Shown here: one piece after another, positions 41,416-49,150 of the stretch
Position numbering within the stretch: the stretch's first letter is position 1
How the letters are laid out: every line of letters begins with the position of its first letter
Source: Capillimicrobium parvum
Lineage (GTDB): Bacteria > Actinomycetota > Thermoleophilia > Solirubrobacterales > Solirubrobacteraceae
Direction: 5' to 3'
NCBI RefSeq assembly: GCF_021172045.1
Contig: NZ_CP087164.1
Coordinates: 1,550,001 to 1,614,000, forward strand
DNA: 64,000 nucleotides
Program-made: the position numbers and the translations under genes
The notes under the pieces: generated by a model
What the model saw: only the letters and a program-made list of their open reading frames with translations
Told to the model about the DNA's origin: nothing
Database searches by the model: none

Positions 41416-42146
41416 TGCGAGCCGGGGTGCTCGCGCTGGTGGCATTGGTCTCGCCGGCCCTGCTCGCGGGCTGCTCGTCGACGCAGGACAAGGCGGCCCG
41501 CAAGCGGGCCGAGGCGAAGACGATCGTGCAGCAGAAGGGCCTGGAGGTCGCCCGCACCAACCCGGGCGTGAAGGTGCTCGGATCGCAGGTCCTGCACGAC
41601 GAGTACGGCACCGCCGCGGTCGTCGAGCTCCGCAACCGGACGAAGGCCGACATGGTCGCCGTGCCGGTCGCGATCGACGTCGCCGACGCCGACGGCAAGA
41701 GCGTGTTCCGCAACGACGCGCCGGGCCTCGAGCCGTCGCTCGTGTCGGCCGCGCTGCTGCCCGCGCGCGAGCGGGTCGTCTGGGTCAACAACCAGGTCGC
41801 CGCCGCGGGCAAGCCGGTGTCGCTCACCGTCAGGGTGGGGAAGGCGAAGCGCCGCGCGCCCCGACGCGTGCCCCGCATCGAGGTCAGCGGCCTGCGCGCC
41901 CACCGCGACCGGGACGGACCCTCCGTCACCGGGGTGATCCGCAACCGCTCGAAGATCGCCCAGAAGCGGCTGACCGTCTACGGCGTGGCGCGTCGCGGCG
42001 ATCGCGTCGTCGCCGCGGGACGCGCCGTCATCGACCGTCTCGACCCCGACCCCACCCCCAAGCCCGTGCACTTCACGATCTACTTCATCGGTGACCCGAC
42101 CGGCGCGCAGCTCGACGTCTTCGCGCCCCCGGTGACGCTGTCATGA
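41415..42146 (+). CDS. lipoprotein encoded in the pst operon
   Basis: 243 residues. The lipobox ALLAGC ends the signal peptide (VLALVALVSPALLAGC). The mature part has KVLGSQVLHDEYGTAAVVEL, RNRTKADMVAVPVAIDVADA and a second repeat-like half (GVIRNRSKIAQKRLTVYGVA). These are two immunoglobulin-like FxxxN-type modules resembling exported domains that carry no enzyme activity. It overlaps pstB and the zinc-ribbon gene, so it is expressed with the transporter. It may help hold or present phosphate outside the membrane (inference). Family not recognised. Confidence 0.8.
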   Translation: MRAGVLALVALVSPALLAGCSSTQDKAARKRAEAKTIVQQKGLEVARTNPGVKVLGSQVLHDEYGTAAVVELRNRTKADMVAVPVAIDVADADGKSVFRNDAPGLEPSLVSAALLPARERVVWVNNQVAAAGKPVSLTVRVGKAKRRAPRRVPRIEVSGLRAHRDRDGPSVTGVIRNRSKIAQKRLTVYGVARRGDRVVAAGRAVIDRLDPDPTPKPVHFTIYFIGDPTGAQLDVFAPPVTLS

Positions 42147-42790
42147 GCGCCGAGCCCTGCCCCGGGTGCGGCGCCCTCATGGCGGACGACCAGCGCTACT
42201 GCCTCGAGTGCGGGACGCGGCGCGGCGATCCGCGCATCGACTACGGGCGATATCTCCGCGACCGGGAGGCCGCGCCGGCCGGCGGGCCGCCTGCGACCCC
42301 CCGGTCCGACCGCGGGGCGTCGTGGAACCTCACCACGGGGCTGGCGACGATCGCGTGTCTGCTGATCGCGATGGGGGTCGGCGTGCTGATCGGCCGCTCG
42401 GGCGACGTCGGCGGCAAGGTGCAGGCGGCGGCGCCGGCGCAGGTGATCCGCGTGAACGCCGCCGTGCCCGCCACGACGGCGACCACCGCGGCGCCCGCAC
42501 CGGCGGCGACCACGGCCGCGGCCGACGGCAGGACGGCCGCGGCCAGGAAGGCGAAGGCGAAGGCGAAGGCGAAGGCGAAGGCGAAGGCGAAGGCGAAGGC
42601 CAGGGCCAAGGCCGACGCCGCGCCCACCAAGGCCACGAGCGACGCCGTCAAGCAGCTCGACTCCGCGTCCCCGGACGACTACCAGAAGCAGTCGGAGAAG
42701 CTGCCCAAGGAGCTCGGCACGGGCGGCGAGGCGCCGCCGAAGGACGACAAGCCGGCCGCGGGCGGCGGCGGCTTCGAGACGATCGGATGA
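42143..42790 (+). CDS. zinc-ribbon membrane protein with Lys-Ala repeat
   Basis: 215 residues. The N-terminal zinc ribbon is PCPGCGALMADDQRYCLECG, very like that of the protein at 36230-37612. A membrane helix at ~66-86 (LATIACLLIAMGVGVLIG) and a low-complexity external part follow. The latter includes a Lys-Ala repeat (~133-155) built from nine AAGGCG copies. The C-terminus contains QLDSASPDDYQKQSEKLPKE. ATG 42143 overlaps the lipoprotein stop. The basic repeat could bind polyanions such as polyphosphate or teichoic-type polymers (speculation). Confidence 0.8.
   Translation: MSAEPCPGCGALMADDQRYCLECGTRRGDPRIDYGRYLRDREAAPAGGPPATPRSDRGASWNLTTGLATIACLLIAMGVGVLIGRSGDVGGKVQAAAPAQVIRVNAAVPATTATTAAPAPAATTAAADGRTAAARKAKAKAKAKAKAKAKAKARAKADAAPTKATSDAVKQLDSASPDDYQKQSEKLPKELGTGGEAPPKDDKPAAGGGGFETIG
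42548..42601 (+). repeat. AAGGCG hexanucleotide repeat, about nine copies
   Basis: An in-frame microsatellite encoding the Lys-Ala run of the zinc-ribbon membrane protein. Copy-number change would lengthen or shorten the run by two residues without a frameshift. Confidence 0.9.
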
Positions 42791-43104
42791 CGATGAGCGA
42801 CGACGACCTGCACGCCCGCCGCGACGCGCTCGCCGCACGCGTGGCCGACCTCACCTGGGACCTCGGCGGCCTGGCCTACGAGATGGCGATCCGCGACCAC
42901 TTCCGCCTCGACGTCCTCGTCAAGCGCGCGGCGATCCTCCAGGAGGCCGACGCGGAGCTCGGCGAGGTCGAGCGTCTCCTGCACATGCAGGAGACGGGGA
43001 CGACCGGCGCGTGCCGGTCCTGCGGCGCCGTGCACAGCCGCGGTGCGGTGTTCTGCTGGCAGTGCGGCGCGGGGCTGATGGAGGTCCAGCCGGCCGCGCC
43101 GTGA
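42787..43104 (+). CDS. small coiled-coil protein with C-terminal zinc ribbon
   Basis: 105 residues, soluble. Helices ~5-65 (DALAARVADLTWDLGGLAYE, AAILQEADAELGEVERLL) are followed by the zinc ribbon CRSCGAVHSRGAVFCWQCG at ~77-95. ATG 42787 overlaps the preceding gene's stop (ATGA), which makes it the seventh gene of the pstS-led operon. The mirror-image placing of the ribbon relative to the two membrane proteins suggests an intracellular partner (inference). Confidence 0.8.
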   Translation: MTMSDDDLHARRDALAARVADLTWDLGGLAYEMAIRDHFRLDVLVKRAAILQEADAELGEVERLLHMQETGTTGACRSCGAVHSRGAVFCWQCGAGLMEVQPAAP

Positions 43105-43267
43105 ACGGCTCGCCGACGAGGATCTGCATGCCCGCACCCCTCGACTGCGTGGTCCTGTCCGCGTTGCGCGGCCTCGTCCGGGGCAGTGGCGTGTCGGCGG
43201 CTCGTCACGCGCGGCGCACGGCTCGACGGGCCACGACGCGACGACCGCCCTGCGCTTGAGACGGCCG

Positions 43268-43915
43268 TCAGCGGCGCGTGCCCGCGCGGCGCTTGAGGGA
43301 GATGCCCTCGAGCACGTGGGCCACCCGCTCGCACGCGTCGACCGCGCACTCGAGCGAGTCGAAGACGTCCTTCCAGCGGATCACGACCATCGGGTCGACG
43401 CCGTCGGCGAACAGAGACGCGACCGCCCCGCGAGAGATCCGGTCGCCCTCGTTCTCGAGCCGGTGGATCTCGATGAGGTACGGACCCATGTCGGTGTCCG
43501 CACGCAGCGCGGTGAGCGCATTCGCGACCTGGGCGGCGCCGTCGACGAGCACGTCGGCCATCGCCACCGCCTGCTCCATGGGCGCCTCGACGCCGTAGAG
43601 GCCGAGCCGGTCCGCGGTCTCCTCCGCGTAGTCGACGATGTCGTCGAGGGCGGTCGCGAGCGCGTGGCCGTCGTTGGAGTCGATCGGCGCCCGGCCCTGG
43701 GACGCGCCGTTGAGCCGGTGGATCACGTCGTGCGCGATCCGGTCGCCCTCGTGCTCGAGCTCGCGCAGATCGCCGGCCAGATCGGCGCGCTCCGGGTAGT
43801 CCGTGACGAGGTCGCGCAGCACCAGCGCGGTGCGGTGGACGTTGGCGCCCGATTCCTCCAGCAGCTCCAACGGACCTTCGTCGATGGGCGGGCGGCGGCG
43901 CAGCAACGGTCGCAT
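43268..43915 (-). CDS. DUF47 (PhoU-like, Pit accessory) protein
   Basis: 215 residues, a PhoU-like helical bundle of the DUF47/PF01865 group: DLRELEHEGDRIAHDVIHRL and IHRLENEGDRISRGAVASL are the two metal-binding E-x3-D helices. Members usually sit next to Pit phosphate transporters and affect their activity. No pit gene is in this window. I chose ATG 43915 (MRPLLRRRPPIDEG). It is divergent from the receiverless PhoB-like gene, with the 11-bp repeat box between. Confidence 0.88.
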   Translation of the reverse strand: MRPLLRRRPPIDEGPLELLEESGANVHRTALVLRDLVTDYPERADLAGDLRELEHEGDRIAHDVIHRLNGASQGRAPIDSNDGHALATALDDIVDYAEETADRLGLYGVEAPMEQAVAMADVLVDGAAQVANALTALRADTDMGPYLIEIHRLENEGDRISRGAVASLFADGVDPMVVIRWKDVFDSLECAVDACERVAHVLEGISLKRRAGTRR

Positions 43916-43945
43916 GCAGGGCAAACGTAGACCGTCGCGGGGGCG

Positions 43946-43985
43946 GTTCACGATTTCTTCACAGAAGCTTCACCGGCGGGTAACT
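43946..43985. promoter_or_regulatory. PHO box, four 11-bp units
   Basis: TTCAC at 43947, 43958 and 43969 and GTAAC at 43980, in one 11-bp register. It lies 31 bp from the DUF47 start (minus) and 35 bp before the receiverless PhoB-like start (plus), so may act on both. Confidence 0.8.
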
Positions 43986-44019
43986 GAGATGTCGGCTTCC
44001 GCACGCGAGGGTGCCCGGC

Positions 44020-44337
44020 ATGGAGGCGACATCCGACGTCATCCGCTCCGGCGAGATCGAGATCCGCACCTCGGACGGCCTCGTGCTGGCGGGTGGTCGC
44101 GTGGTGTCCATGTCGGTGCGGGAGTTCCGGCTGCTGTGCGCGCTGGTGGCCCGCGAGGGCCGCATCGTCGCGCGCGAGGACCTGTACCGCGCGGCGTGGG
44201 AGGCCCCGCTGCGCGACGGCGACCGCTCGGTCGACGTATACGTGCACAAGCTGCGCGTGAAGCTCGAGAACGCGCTGCCGGGCCAGGCGTTCATCCACAC
44301 GCACTTCGGGTTCGGCTACCGGTTCGCCCCGCGATGA
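44020..44337 (+). CDS. PhoB-like DNA-binding protein without receiver domain
   Basis: 105 residues: only the OmpR/PhoB winged-helix domain. SVREFRLLCALVAREGRIV, SVDVYVHKLRVKLENALPG and IHTHFGFGYRFAPR are present, and the last two segments are close to those of the full regulator at 49151-49993. No receiver precedes it: the upstream 104 bp is promoter with the PHO box. It is a complete gene, not a truncation (ATG 44020, GAGG 9 nt upstream). It may compete with or assist the full regulator on the same boxes. Confidence 0.85.
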   Translation: MEATSDVIRSGEIEIRTSDGLVLAGGRVVSMSVREFRLLCALVAREGRIVAREDLYRAAWEAPLRDGDRSVDVYVHKLRVKLENALPGQAFIHTHFGFGYRFAPR

Positions 44338-44364
44338 TCGACGTCGTGGGACCGCTCATCTCGC

Positions 44365-44403
44365 CTTCACCGGCTTTTCACAACTCGGTGACAGCCCGAT
44401 AAC
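44365..44403 (+). promoter_or_regulatory. PHO box, four 11-bp units
   Basis: CTTCAC at 44365, TTTCAC at 44376, GGTGAC at 44387 and GATAAC at 44398, one 11-bp register, 63 bp upstream of the second pstS start. The first two units match the consensus well; the last two drift like those at 43.98 and 36.2 kb. Confidence 0.75.
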
Positions 44404-44465
44404 AGGCTTGCGCTCGTGCGTTGCGAGCCTCGGGCCTCAATGGGAATGACCAGGAAAGGAACCCC

Positions 44466-45590
44466 GTGAGGCATCGCAAGCTTCTCGCCGTCGCGTGCAC
44501 CGGTGCGGTGGCGCTCGGCGTCGCCGCGTGCGGCAGCGACAGCAACTCCAGCACCTCGGCCAGCACCGGTTCGAGCGGCAGCACCGCAGCGAGCACCGAG
44601 CTCGGCGGCACCATCAACGGCGCGGGCGCCACGTTCCCGCAGCCCGTCTACAGCGAGTGGGCCAACCGCTTCAAGAAGTCGGCCGGGACCACGGTCAACT
44701 ACCAGGGCATCGGCTCGGGCGGTGGCATCGCCCAGTTCACCGAGGGGACCGTCGACTTCGGCGCGACCGACGCGCCGATGACCGACGAGGAGGAGACCGC
44801 CGCCAAGAAGAAGGGCGAGCCGGTCCACGTCCCGACGGTGCTCGGCGCCGTCACCGTCGCCTACAACGTGCCGGGGGTCGACAAGGGCCTCAAGCTCGAC
44901 GGCGCGACGGTCGCCAACATCTTCCTCGGCAAGGTCAAGAAGTGGAACGACCCGGCGATCGCCGGCCTCAACGACGGGGTCGACCTGCCGGACACCGCGA
45001 TCACCGTCTGCCACCGCTCCGACGAGTCGGGCACCACGAAGAACTTCACCCAGTTCCTTGCGGACTACTCGCCCGAGTGGGAGAGCGGCCCCGGCGTTGA
45101 CAAGTCGGTGCAGTGGCCGACCGGCACCGGCGCGAAGGGCAACGACGGCGTCGCGGGCTGCGTGAAGCAGACCGAGGGGTCGGTGGGGTACGTCGAGCAG
45201 GCCTACGCCCTGCAGAACAACTTCAGCACCGCCGCGATCAAGAACAAGGACGGCCAGTTCGTCGAGCCCACCCTGGAGGCAACCTCGGCCGCCGGTCAGG
45301 GCGCGTCGCCGCCGGCCGACCTGCGCTTCACCACGATCAACGCCCCGGGCGCGACGACCTACCCGATCACCGCCGTCACGTTCCTCCTGGTCTACCAGGA
45401 CATGTGCAAGGCCGGCATGAGCAAGGACAACGCGGCTCGCGTCAAGGCGTGGCTGGACTACGCGCTCGGCGACGGCCAGCAGGTCGCGCCGGAGCTCGAG
45501 TACGCGCCGCTCCCCGACCCGATCAAGAAGTCCGCGCAGCAGCAGGTGGACGGCCTGCAGTGCAACGGGAGCGCGATCGCGACCTCCTGA
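44466..45590 (+). CDS. pstS: phosphate-binding lipoprotein PstS (second copy)
   Basis: 374 residues. The lipobox GVAAC comes after a short signal peptide (LLAVACTGAVALGVAAC) and is followed by a Ser/Thr linker. The phosphate site shows GAGATFPQPVYSEWANRFKK, GSGGGIAQFTEGTVDFGATD and RSDESGTTKNFTQFL. This is the classical long PstS, unlike the short first copy. GTG 44466 follows AAAGGA. Starts pstS-C-A-B-phoU, five genes with overlaps or at most a single-base gap, driven from the box at 44365-44403. Confidence 0.96.
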   Translation: MRHRKLLAVACTGAVALGVAACGSDSNSSTSASTGSSGSTAASTELGGTINGAGATFPQPVYSEWANRFKKSAGTTVNYQGIGSGGGIAQFTEGTVDFGATDAPMTDEEETAAKKKGEPVHVPTVLGAVTVAYNVPGVDKGLKLDGATVANIFLGKVKKWNDPAIAGLNDGVDLPDTAITVCHRSDESGTTKNFTQFLADYSPEWESGPGVDKSVQWPTGTGAKGNDGVAGCVKQTEGSVGYVEQAYALQNNFSTAAIKNKDGQFVEPTLEATSAAGQGASPPADLRFTTINAPGATTYPITAVTFLLVYQDMCKAGMSKDNAARVKAWLDYALGDGQQVAPELEYAPLPDPIKKSAQQQVDGLQCNGSAIATS

Positions 45591-46594
45591 TGGCCTCCGC
45601 CCCCGGCACCGTCGAGACCCCCCGCGGCAGCTCTCTGCAGCGGCCGCGGGGGGGTCGGCTTCCCGACCAGCTCCTGAAGTGGGGACTGACGATCCTGTCG
45701 ATCGGGGTCATCGTCCTCATCGCCTACTTCTTCCTGCGGCTCATCGACGAGTCGCGCCCAGTCTTCGCGGAGACGGGGTTCTTCGGCTTCGTCTTCGACA
45801 ACGCCTGGGTGCCGTCCAAGAACCTCTACGGAGCGCTGCCGCTCGTCGTCGGCACGCTCATCACGTCGGCCATCGCGCTGGTGATCGGCGTGCCGATCGC
45901 GGTCGCCACCGCGCTGTTCATCACCGAGCTCTGCCCGGCCCGCGTGAAGGGGCCGCTGACGGTCCTCGTCGAGATGCTCGCTGCGGTGCCGTCGGTCGTC
46001 TACGGCCTGTGGGGCTTCTTCTTCCTCATCCCGAAGCTCCGCCCGGCCGAGCAGTGGTTCTCCGACACCTTCTCGTTCCTGCCGTTCGTCGGCGGGACCG
46101 TGTCCGGCCCCAACTACTTCATCGCCGGGCTGATCCTGGCGATCATGATCATCCCGATCGTCTCGGCGATCTCGCGCGAGGTCATGGCGACCGTGCCCAG
46201 CGAGAACAAGGAGGCGGCGCTCGCGCTCGGCGCGACGCGCTGGGAGATGATCCGCATGGCCGTGCTGCCGTACTCGCGCGGCGGGATCACCGGCGGGGCC
46301 ATGCTCGGCCTCGGCCGGGCGATCGGCGAGACCATCGCCGTGACGATCGTCATCGGCAACGCGCCGGTCATCGGCGACACGATCTTCTCCCAGGGCTACT
46401 CGCTGGCGGCCGTGATCGCCAACGAGTTCGGCGAGGCGGCCTCCGATCCCGTGCACCGCGCGGCGCTCATCGCGGCCGGACTCGTCCTGTTCCTGCTGAC
46501 GCTGTTCGTCAACGCCGGCGCGCGGTGGCTCGTGACGCGGGCCGAGCGCGGGCAGCGGGCGGCGCGCAAGCCGGCGGCCGGGATGGCCGGTTGA
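45590..46594 (+). CDS. pstC: phosphate ABC transporter permease PstC (second copy)
   Basis: 334 residues with six membrane helices (LLKWGLTILSIGVIVLIAYF first). PstC-type MLAAVPSVVYGLWGFFFLIP and the EAA loop EAALALGATRWEMIRMAVLP are present. ATG 45590 overlaps the pstS stop by one base. pstA follows after one base. Confidence 0.96.
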   Translation: MASAPGTVETPRGSSLQRPRGGRLPDQLLKWGLTILSIGVIVLIAYFFLRLIDESRPVFAETGFFGFVFDNAWVPSKNLYGALPLVVGTLITSAIALVIGVPIAVATALFITELCPARVKGPLTVLVEMLAAVPSVVYGLWGFFFLIPKLRPAEQWFSDTFSFLPFVGGTVSGPNYFIAGLILAIMIIPIVSAISREVMATVPSENKEAALALGATRWEMIRMAVLPYSRGGITGGAMLGLGRAIGETIAVTIVIGNAPVIGDTIFSQGYSLAAVIANEFGEAASDPVHRAALIAAGLVLFLLTLFVNAGARWLVTRAERGQRAARKPAAGMAG

Positions 46595-46595
46595 G

Positions 46596-47474
46596 ATGGC
46601 GGTGAGCTCGCTCGTCCTCCCGCCCGTCAGCGGCCGCCGCCGGCGCGCCGACAAGGCCGCCCGCGTGCTCGTCGGCGCCGGCACCGTGGCCGCGCTCGTG
46701 CCGCTCGTCCTGATCCTCTACTACCTGATCAAGGAGGGGCTCGGCGCCTGGAGCTGGGACTTCTTCACGACCGACCCGACCGGCTCGTTCCTCGGCGACC
46801 CCGGCGGCATCAAGAGCGCGATCATCGGCACGGTCCTGATGGTGGCGCTGGCCGCCGCGGTGGCGGTGCCGATCGGCGTGGGCGTCGCGGTGTGGCTCGT
46901 CGAGTTCGGCCGCGAGTCCAAGCTCGCGCTCGCCGTCCGGTACTTCATCGACGTGATGACCGGCGTGCCGTCGGTCGTCTTCGGCCTGTTCGTCTACATC
47001 ACGCTCGTCGTGGGCGGGTTCGGCGGCACGTCGTTCGCCGGCTGGAAGGGCTCGATCGCCCTGGCGCTGCTGATGCTTCCGGTCGTCACGCGCTCGGCGG
47101 AGGTCGTCCTGATGCTCGTGCCGAACACGCTGCGCGAGGCGGCCTACGCGCTCGGCGCGCCACGCTGGAAGGTCGTCTTCCGGATCGTCCTGCCGACCGC
47201 GCTGCCGGGCATGGTCACCGGCGTGCTGCTCGCCGTCGCCCGTGCGGCGGGGGAGACGGCGCCCCTGCTGTTCACGGCGACCATCGTCAACGCGACGACG
47301 TTCAACATGAACGACCGCATGAACTCGCTGCCCGCCCTGATCTTCCAGGACGTCGGGCAGGCGCAGGACCGTCTCGTGGAGATCGCATGGGGCGCCGCGC
47401 TGACGCTCGTGGCGATGGTCCTGATCCTCACCGTCATCGCCCGCCTCGTGCAGAGAAGGAGCCGTCTGTCATGA
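46596..47474 (+). CDS. pstA: phosphate ABC transporter permease PstA (second copy)
   Basis: 292 residues, six membrane helices ([20 protein letters not shown] first). Typical [20 protein letters not shown] and the EAA loop [20 protein letters not shown] are present, with [14 protein letters not shown] near the end. The stop overlaps the pstB start (ATGA). Confidence 0.96.
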   Translation: MAVSSLVLPPVSGRRRRADKAARVLVGAGTVAALVPLVLILYYLIKEGLGAWSWDFFTTDPTGSFLGDPGGIKSAIIGTVLMVALAAAVAVPIGVGVAVWLVEFGRESKLALAVRYFIDVMTGVPSVVFGLFVYITLVVGGFGGTSFAGWKGSIALALLMLPVVTRSAEVVLMLVPNTLREAAYALGAPRWKVVFRIVLPTALPGMVTGVLLAVARAAGETAPLLFTATIVNATTFNMNDRMNSLPALIFQDVGQAQDRLVEIAWGAALTLVAMVLILTVIARLVQRRSRLS

Positions 47475-48349
47475 ACCCCGACATCCCCACTCCGGTGACC
47501 GACGAACCAACGACCGAACCGAGCCGGCCGTCGCGCCCCGTGGCGCCCTCCCTGGCGGCGGCCGCGACCCATGAGGCCCCGGCCCGGGCGATCGAGCGCG
47601 AGGCTCACGCGATCGAGCTGCGAAGCCTGAACGCCTGGTACGGCGCGATGCACTCGATCAAGGACCTCTCGCTCACGTTCCCGGCGAACAAGGCGACGGC
47701 TCTGATCGGCCCGTCCGGATCGGGCAAGTCGACGGTGGTGCGCTGCATCAACCGCATGCACGAGGAGATCCCGGGCGCGCGGGCCGAGGGCGAGGTCATG
47801 CTCGACGCCATCGACGTCTACGACCCCAAGGTCGACGTGGTGGCCGTGCGCCGGGCGATCGGCATGGTCTTCCAGAAGCCGAACCCGTTCCCGACGATGT
47901 CCATCTACGACAACGTCGCGTCCGGCCTGCGGCTCACAGCGCGCAAGGTGCACCACGACCAGGTCGAGAGCGCGCTGCACGGGGCCGGTCTGTGGGAGGA
48001 GGTCAAGGACCGGTTGCGCGAGCCGGGCATCGGGCTGTCGGGCGGTCAGCAGCAGCGGCTGTGCATCGCGCGGGCGCTCGCGGTCGAGCCGGCGGTCATA
48101 CTCATGGACGAGCCGGCCTCGGCGCTCGACCCGATCTCGACCCTGAAGATCGAGCAGCTCGTCGAGGAGCTCAAGTACCGCGTGACCATCGTGATCGTGA
48201 CCCACAACATGCAGCAGGCCGCGCGCGTGGCGGACCAGACCGCGTTCATGCTCGACGGTGAGCTGGTCGAGGTGGGCCCGACGGAGAAGATCTTCACGAA
48301 CCCCGGCGACTCGCGCACGGAGGAGTACGTGACCGGGAAGTTCGGATGA
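47471..48349 (+). CDS. pstB: phosphate ABC transporter ATPase PstB (second copy)
   Basis: 292 residues. Walker A is GPSGSGKST, the signature [17 protein letters not shown], Walker [14 protein letters not shown] and the H-loop [11 protein letters not shown] 45-residue proline- and threonine-rich N-tail precedes the domain ([12 protein letters not shown] begins it). ATG 47471. The stop overlaps phoU (ATGA). Confidence 0.96.
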   Translation: MNPDIPTPVTDEPTTEPSRPSRPVAPSLAAAATHEAPARAIEREAHAIELRSLNAWYGAMHSIKDLSLTFPANKATALIGPSGSGKSTVVRCINRMHEEIPGARAEGEVMLDAIDVYDPKVDVVAVRRAIGMVFQKPNPFPTMSIYDNVASGLRLTARKVHHDQVESALHGAGLWEEVKDRLREPGIGLSGGQQQRLCIARALAVEPAVILMDEPASALDPISTLKIEQLVEELKYRVTIVIVTHNMQQAARVADQTAFMLDGELVEVGPTEKIFTNPGDSRTEEYVTGKFG

Positions 48350-49044
48350 GCGGCGCGGCGGGCGATACGCGGATGCACTTCCGCGAGGCGCTCGTCGAGC
48401 TGGAAGCCCAGGCGCTGGGCGGCATCGACATGGTCGTGCAGCAGCTCGACCGGGCCATGGAGTCGGCGGCACACCAGGACGTCGAGCTGGCGAGCTTCGT
48501 CATCGCCGACGACGACCGGCTCGACGGGCGCTACCTCGAGGTCAACCAGGGGATCCTGTCGCTGATGGCGCTGCAGGCGCCGGTCGCGGGCGACCTGCGG
48601 GTGCTGGCGGCGCTGCTGCACGTCATCAAGCATGTCGAGCGGATGGGCGACCAGTGCGTGAACATCGCCAAGCTCGTGCCGCTCGCCGGCCACGAGCCCC
48701 CGGTTCGGGCCGAGGTGATCGACCGGATCGTCCGGATGGGCCAGTTCGCGCGGTCCGAGGCGCTCCAGTGCAAGACGGCGTTCGCGACCCGCGACGTCGA
48801 GCTGGCCCGCGACCTCGTGCGCCAGGACCGCGAGATCAACCGCCTGAACCGCGAGATCTTCCAGGTGGCGATCGCGATCGGCGACGACCCGGACACGCGC
48901 GAGTGGGCGATGCACATGGTGCTCGTGGCGCGCGCGCTGGAGCGCATCGGCGACAACGCCGTGGACATCGGCGAGCAGACGGCGTTCGTCGTGACGGGGC
49001 TGTTCCGGGAGTTCTCGGATGCCTCGCAGCTCAACGGCACGTGA
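48346..49044 (+). CDS. phoU: PhoU phosphate-signalling protein
   Basis: 232 residues forming two three-helix bundles. The metal-site motifs E/D-x3-D are [19 protein letters not shown] and [20 protein letters not shown]. PhoU links the Pst transporter to the PhoB/PhoR-type system and keeps it off when phosphate is plentiful. It ends the second pst operon; the PhoB-like regulator starts 106 bp later. No kinase gene is in the cluster. Confidence 0.96.
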   Translation: MSGAAGDTRMHFREALVELEAQALGGIDMVVQQLDRAMESAAHQDVELASFVIADDDRLDGRYLEVNQGILSLMALQAPVAGDLRVLAALLHVIKHVERMGDQCVNIAKLVPLAGHEPPVRAEVIDRIVRMGQFARSEALQCKTAFATRDVELARDLVRQDREINRLNREIFQVAIAIGDDPDTREWAMHMVLVARALERIGDNAVDIGEQTAFVVTGLFREFSDASQLNGT

Positions 49045-49081
49045 GGATTGCCGCAGTCGGCGGCGGCGCTGCGCGACGCGG

Positions 49082-49097
49082 TGTGAAGATCCTGTGA
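49082..49097 (+). promoter_or_regulatory. TGTGA direct repeat at 11-bp spacing
   Basis: TGTGA at 49082-49086 and again at 49093-49097, one 11-bp step, 54 bp before the PhoB-like regulator's start. Only two units, and they match the GGTGAC variant rather than CTTCAC, so autoregulation is a weak suggestion. Confidence 0.3.
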
Positions 49098-49150
49098 CTC
49101 TTCGGGCCTTCCGGTCGGTTGCCGGGTGGGCTGAGGACTAAGCTTGCGCC

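Noticed and set aside
43105-43267. Short plus-strand frame (start 43129) after the third zinc-ribbon gene
   Set aside because: Arginine-rich, no ribosome site, no recognisable feature; treated as intergenic.
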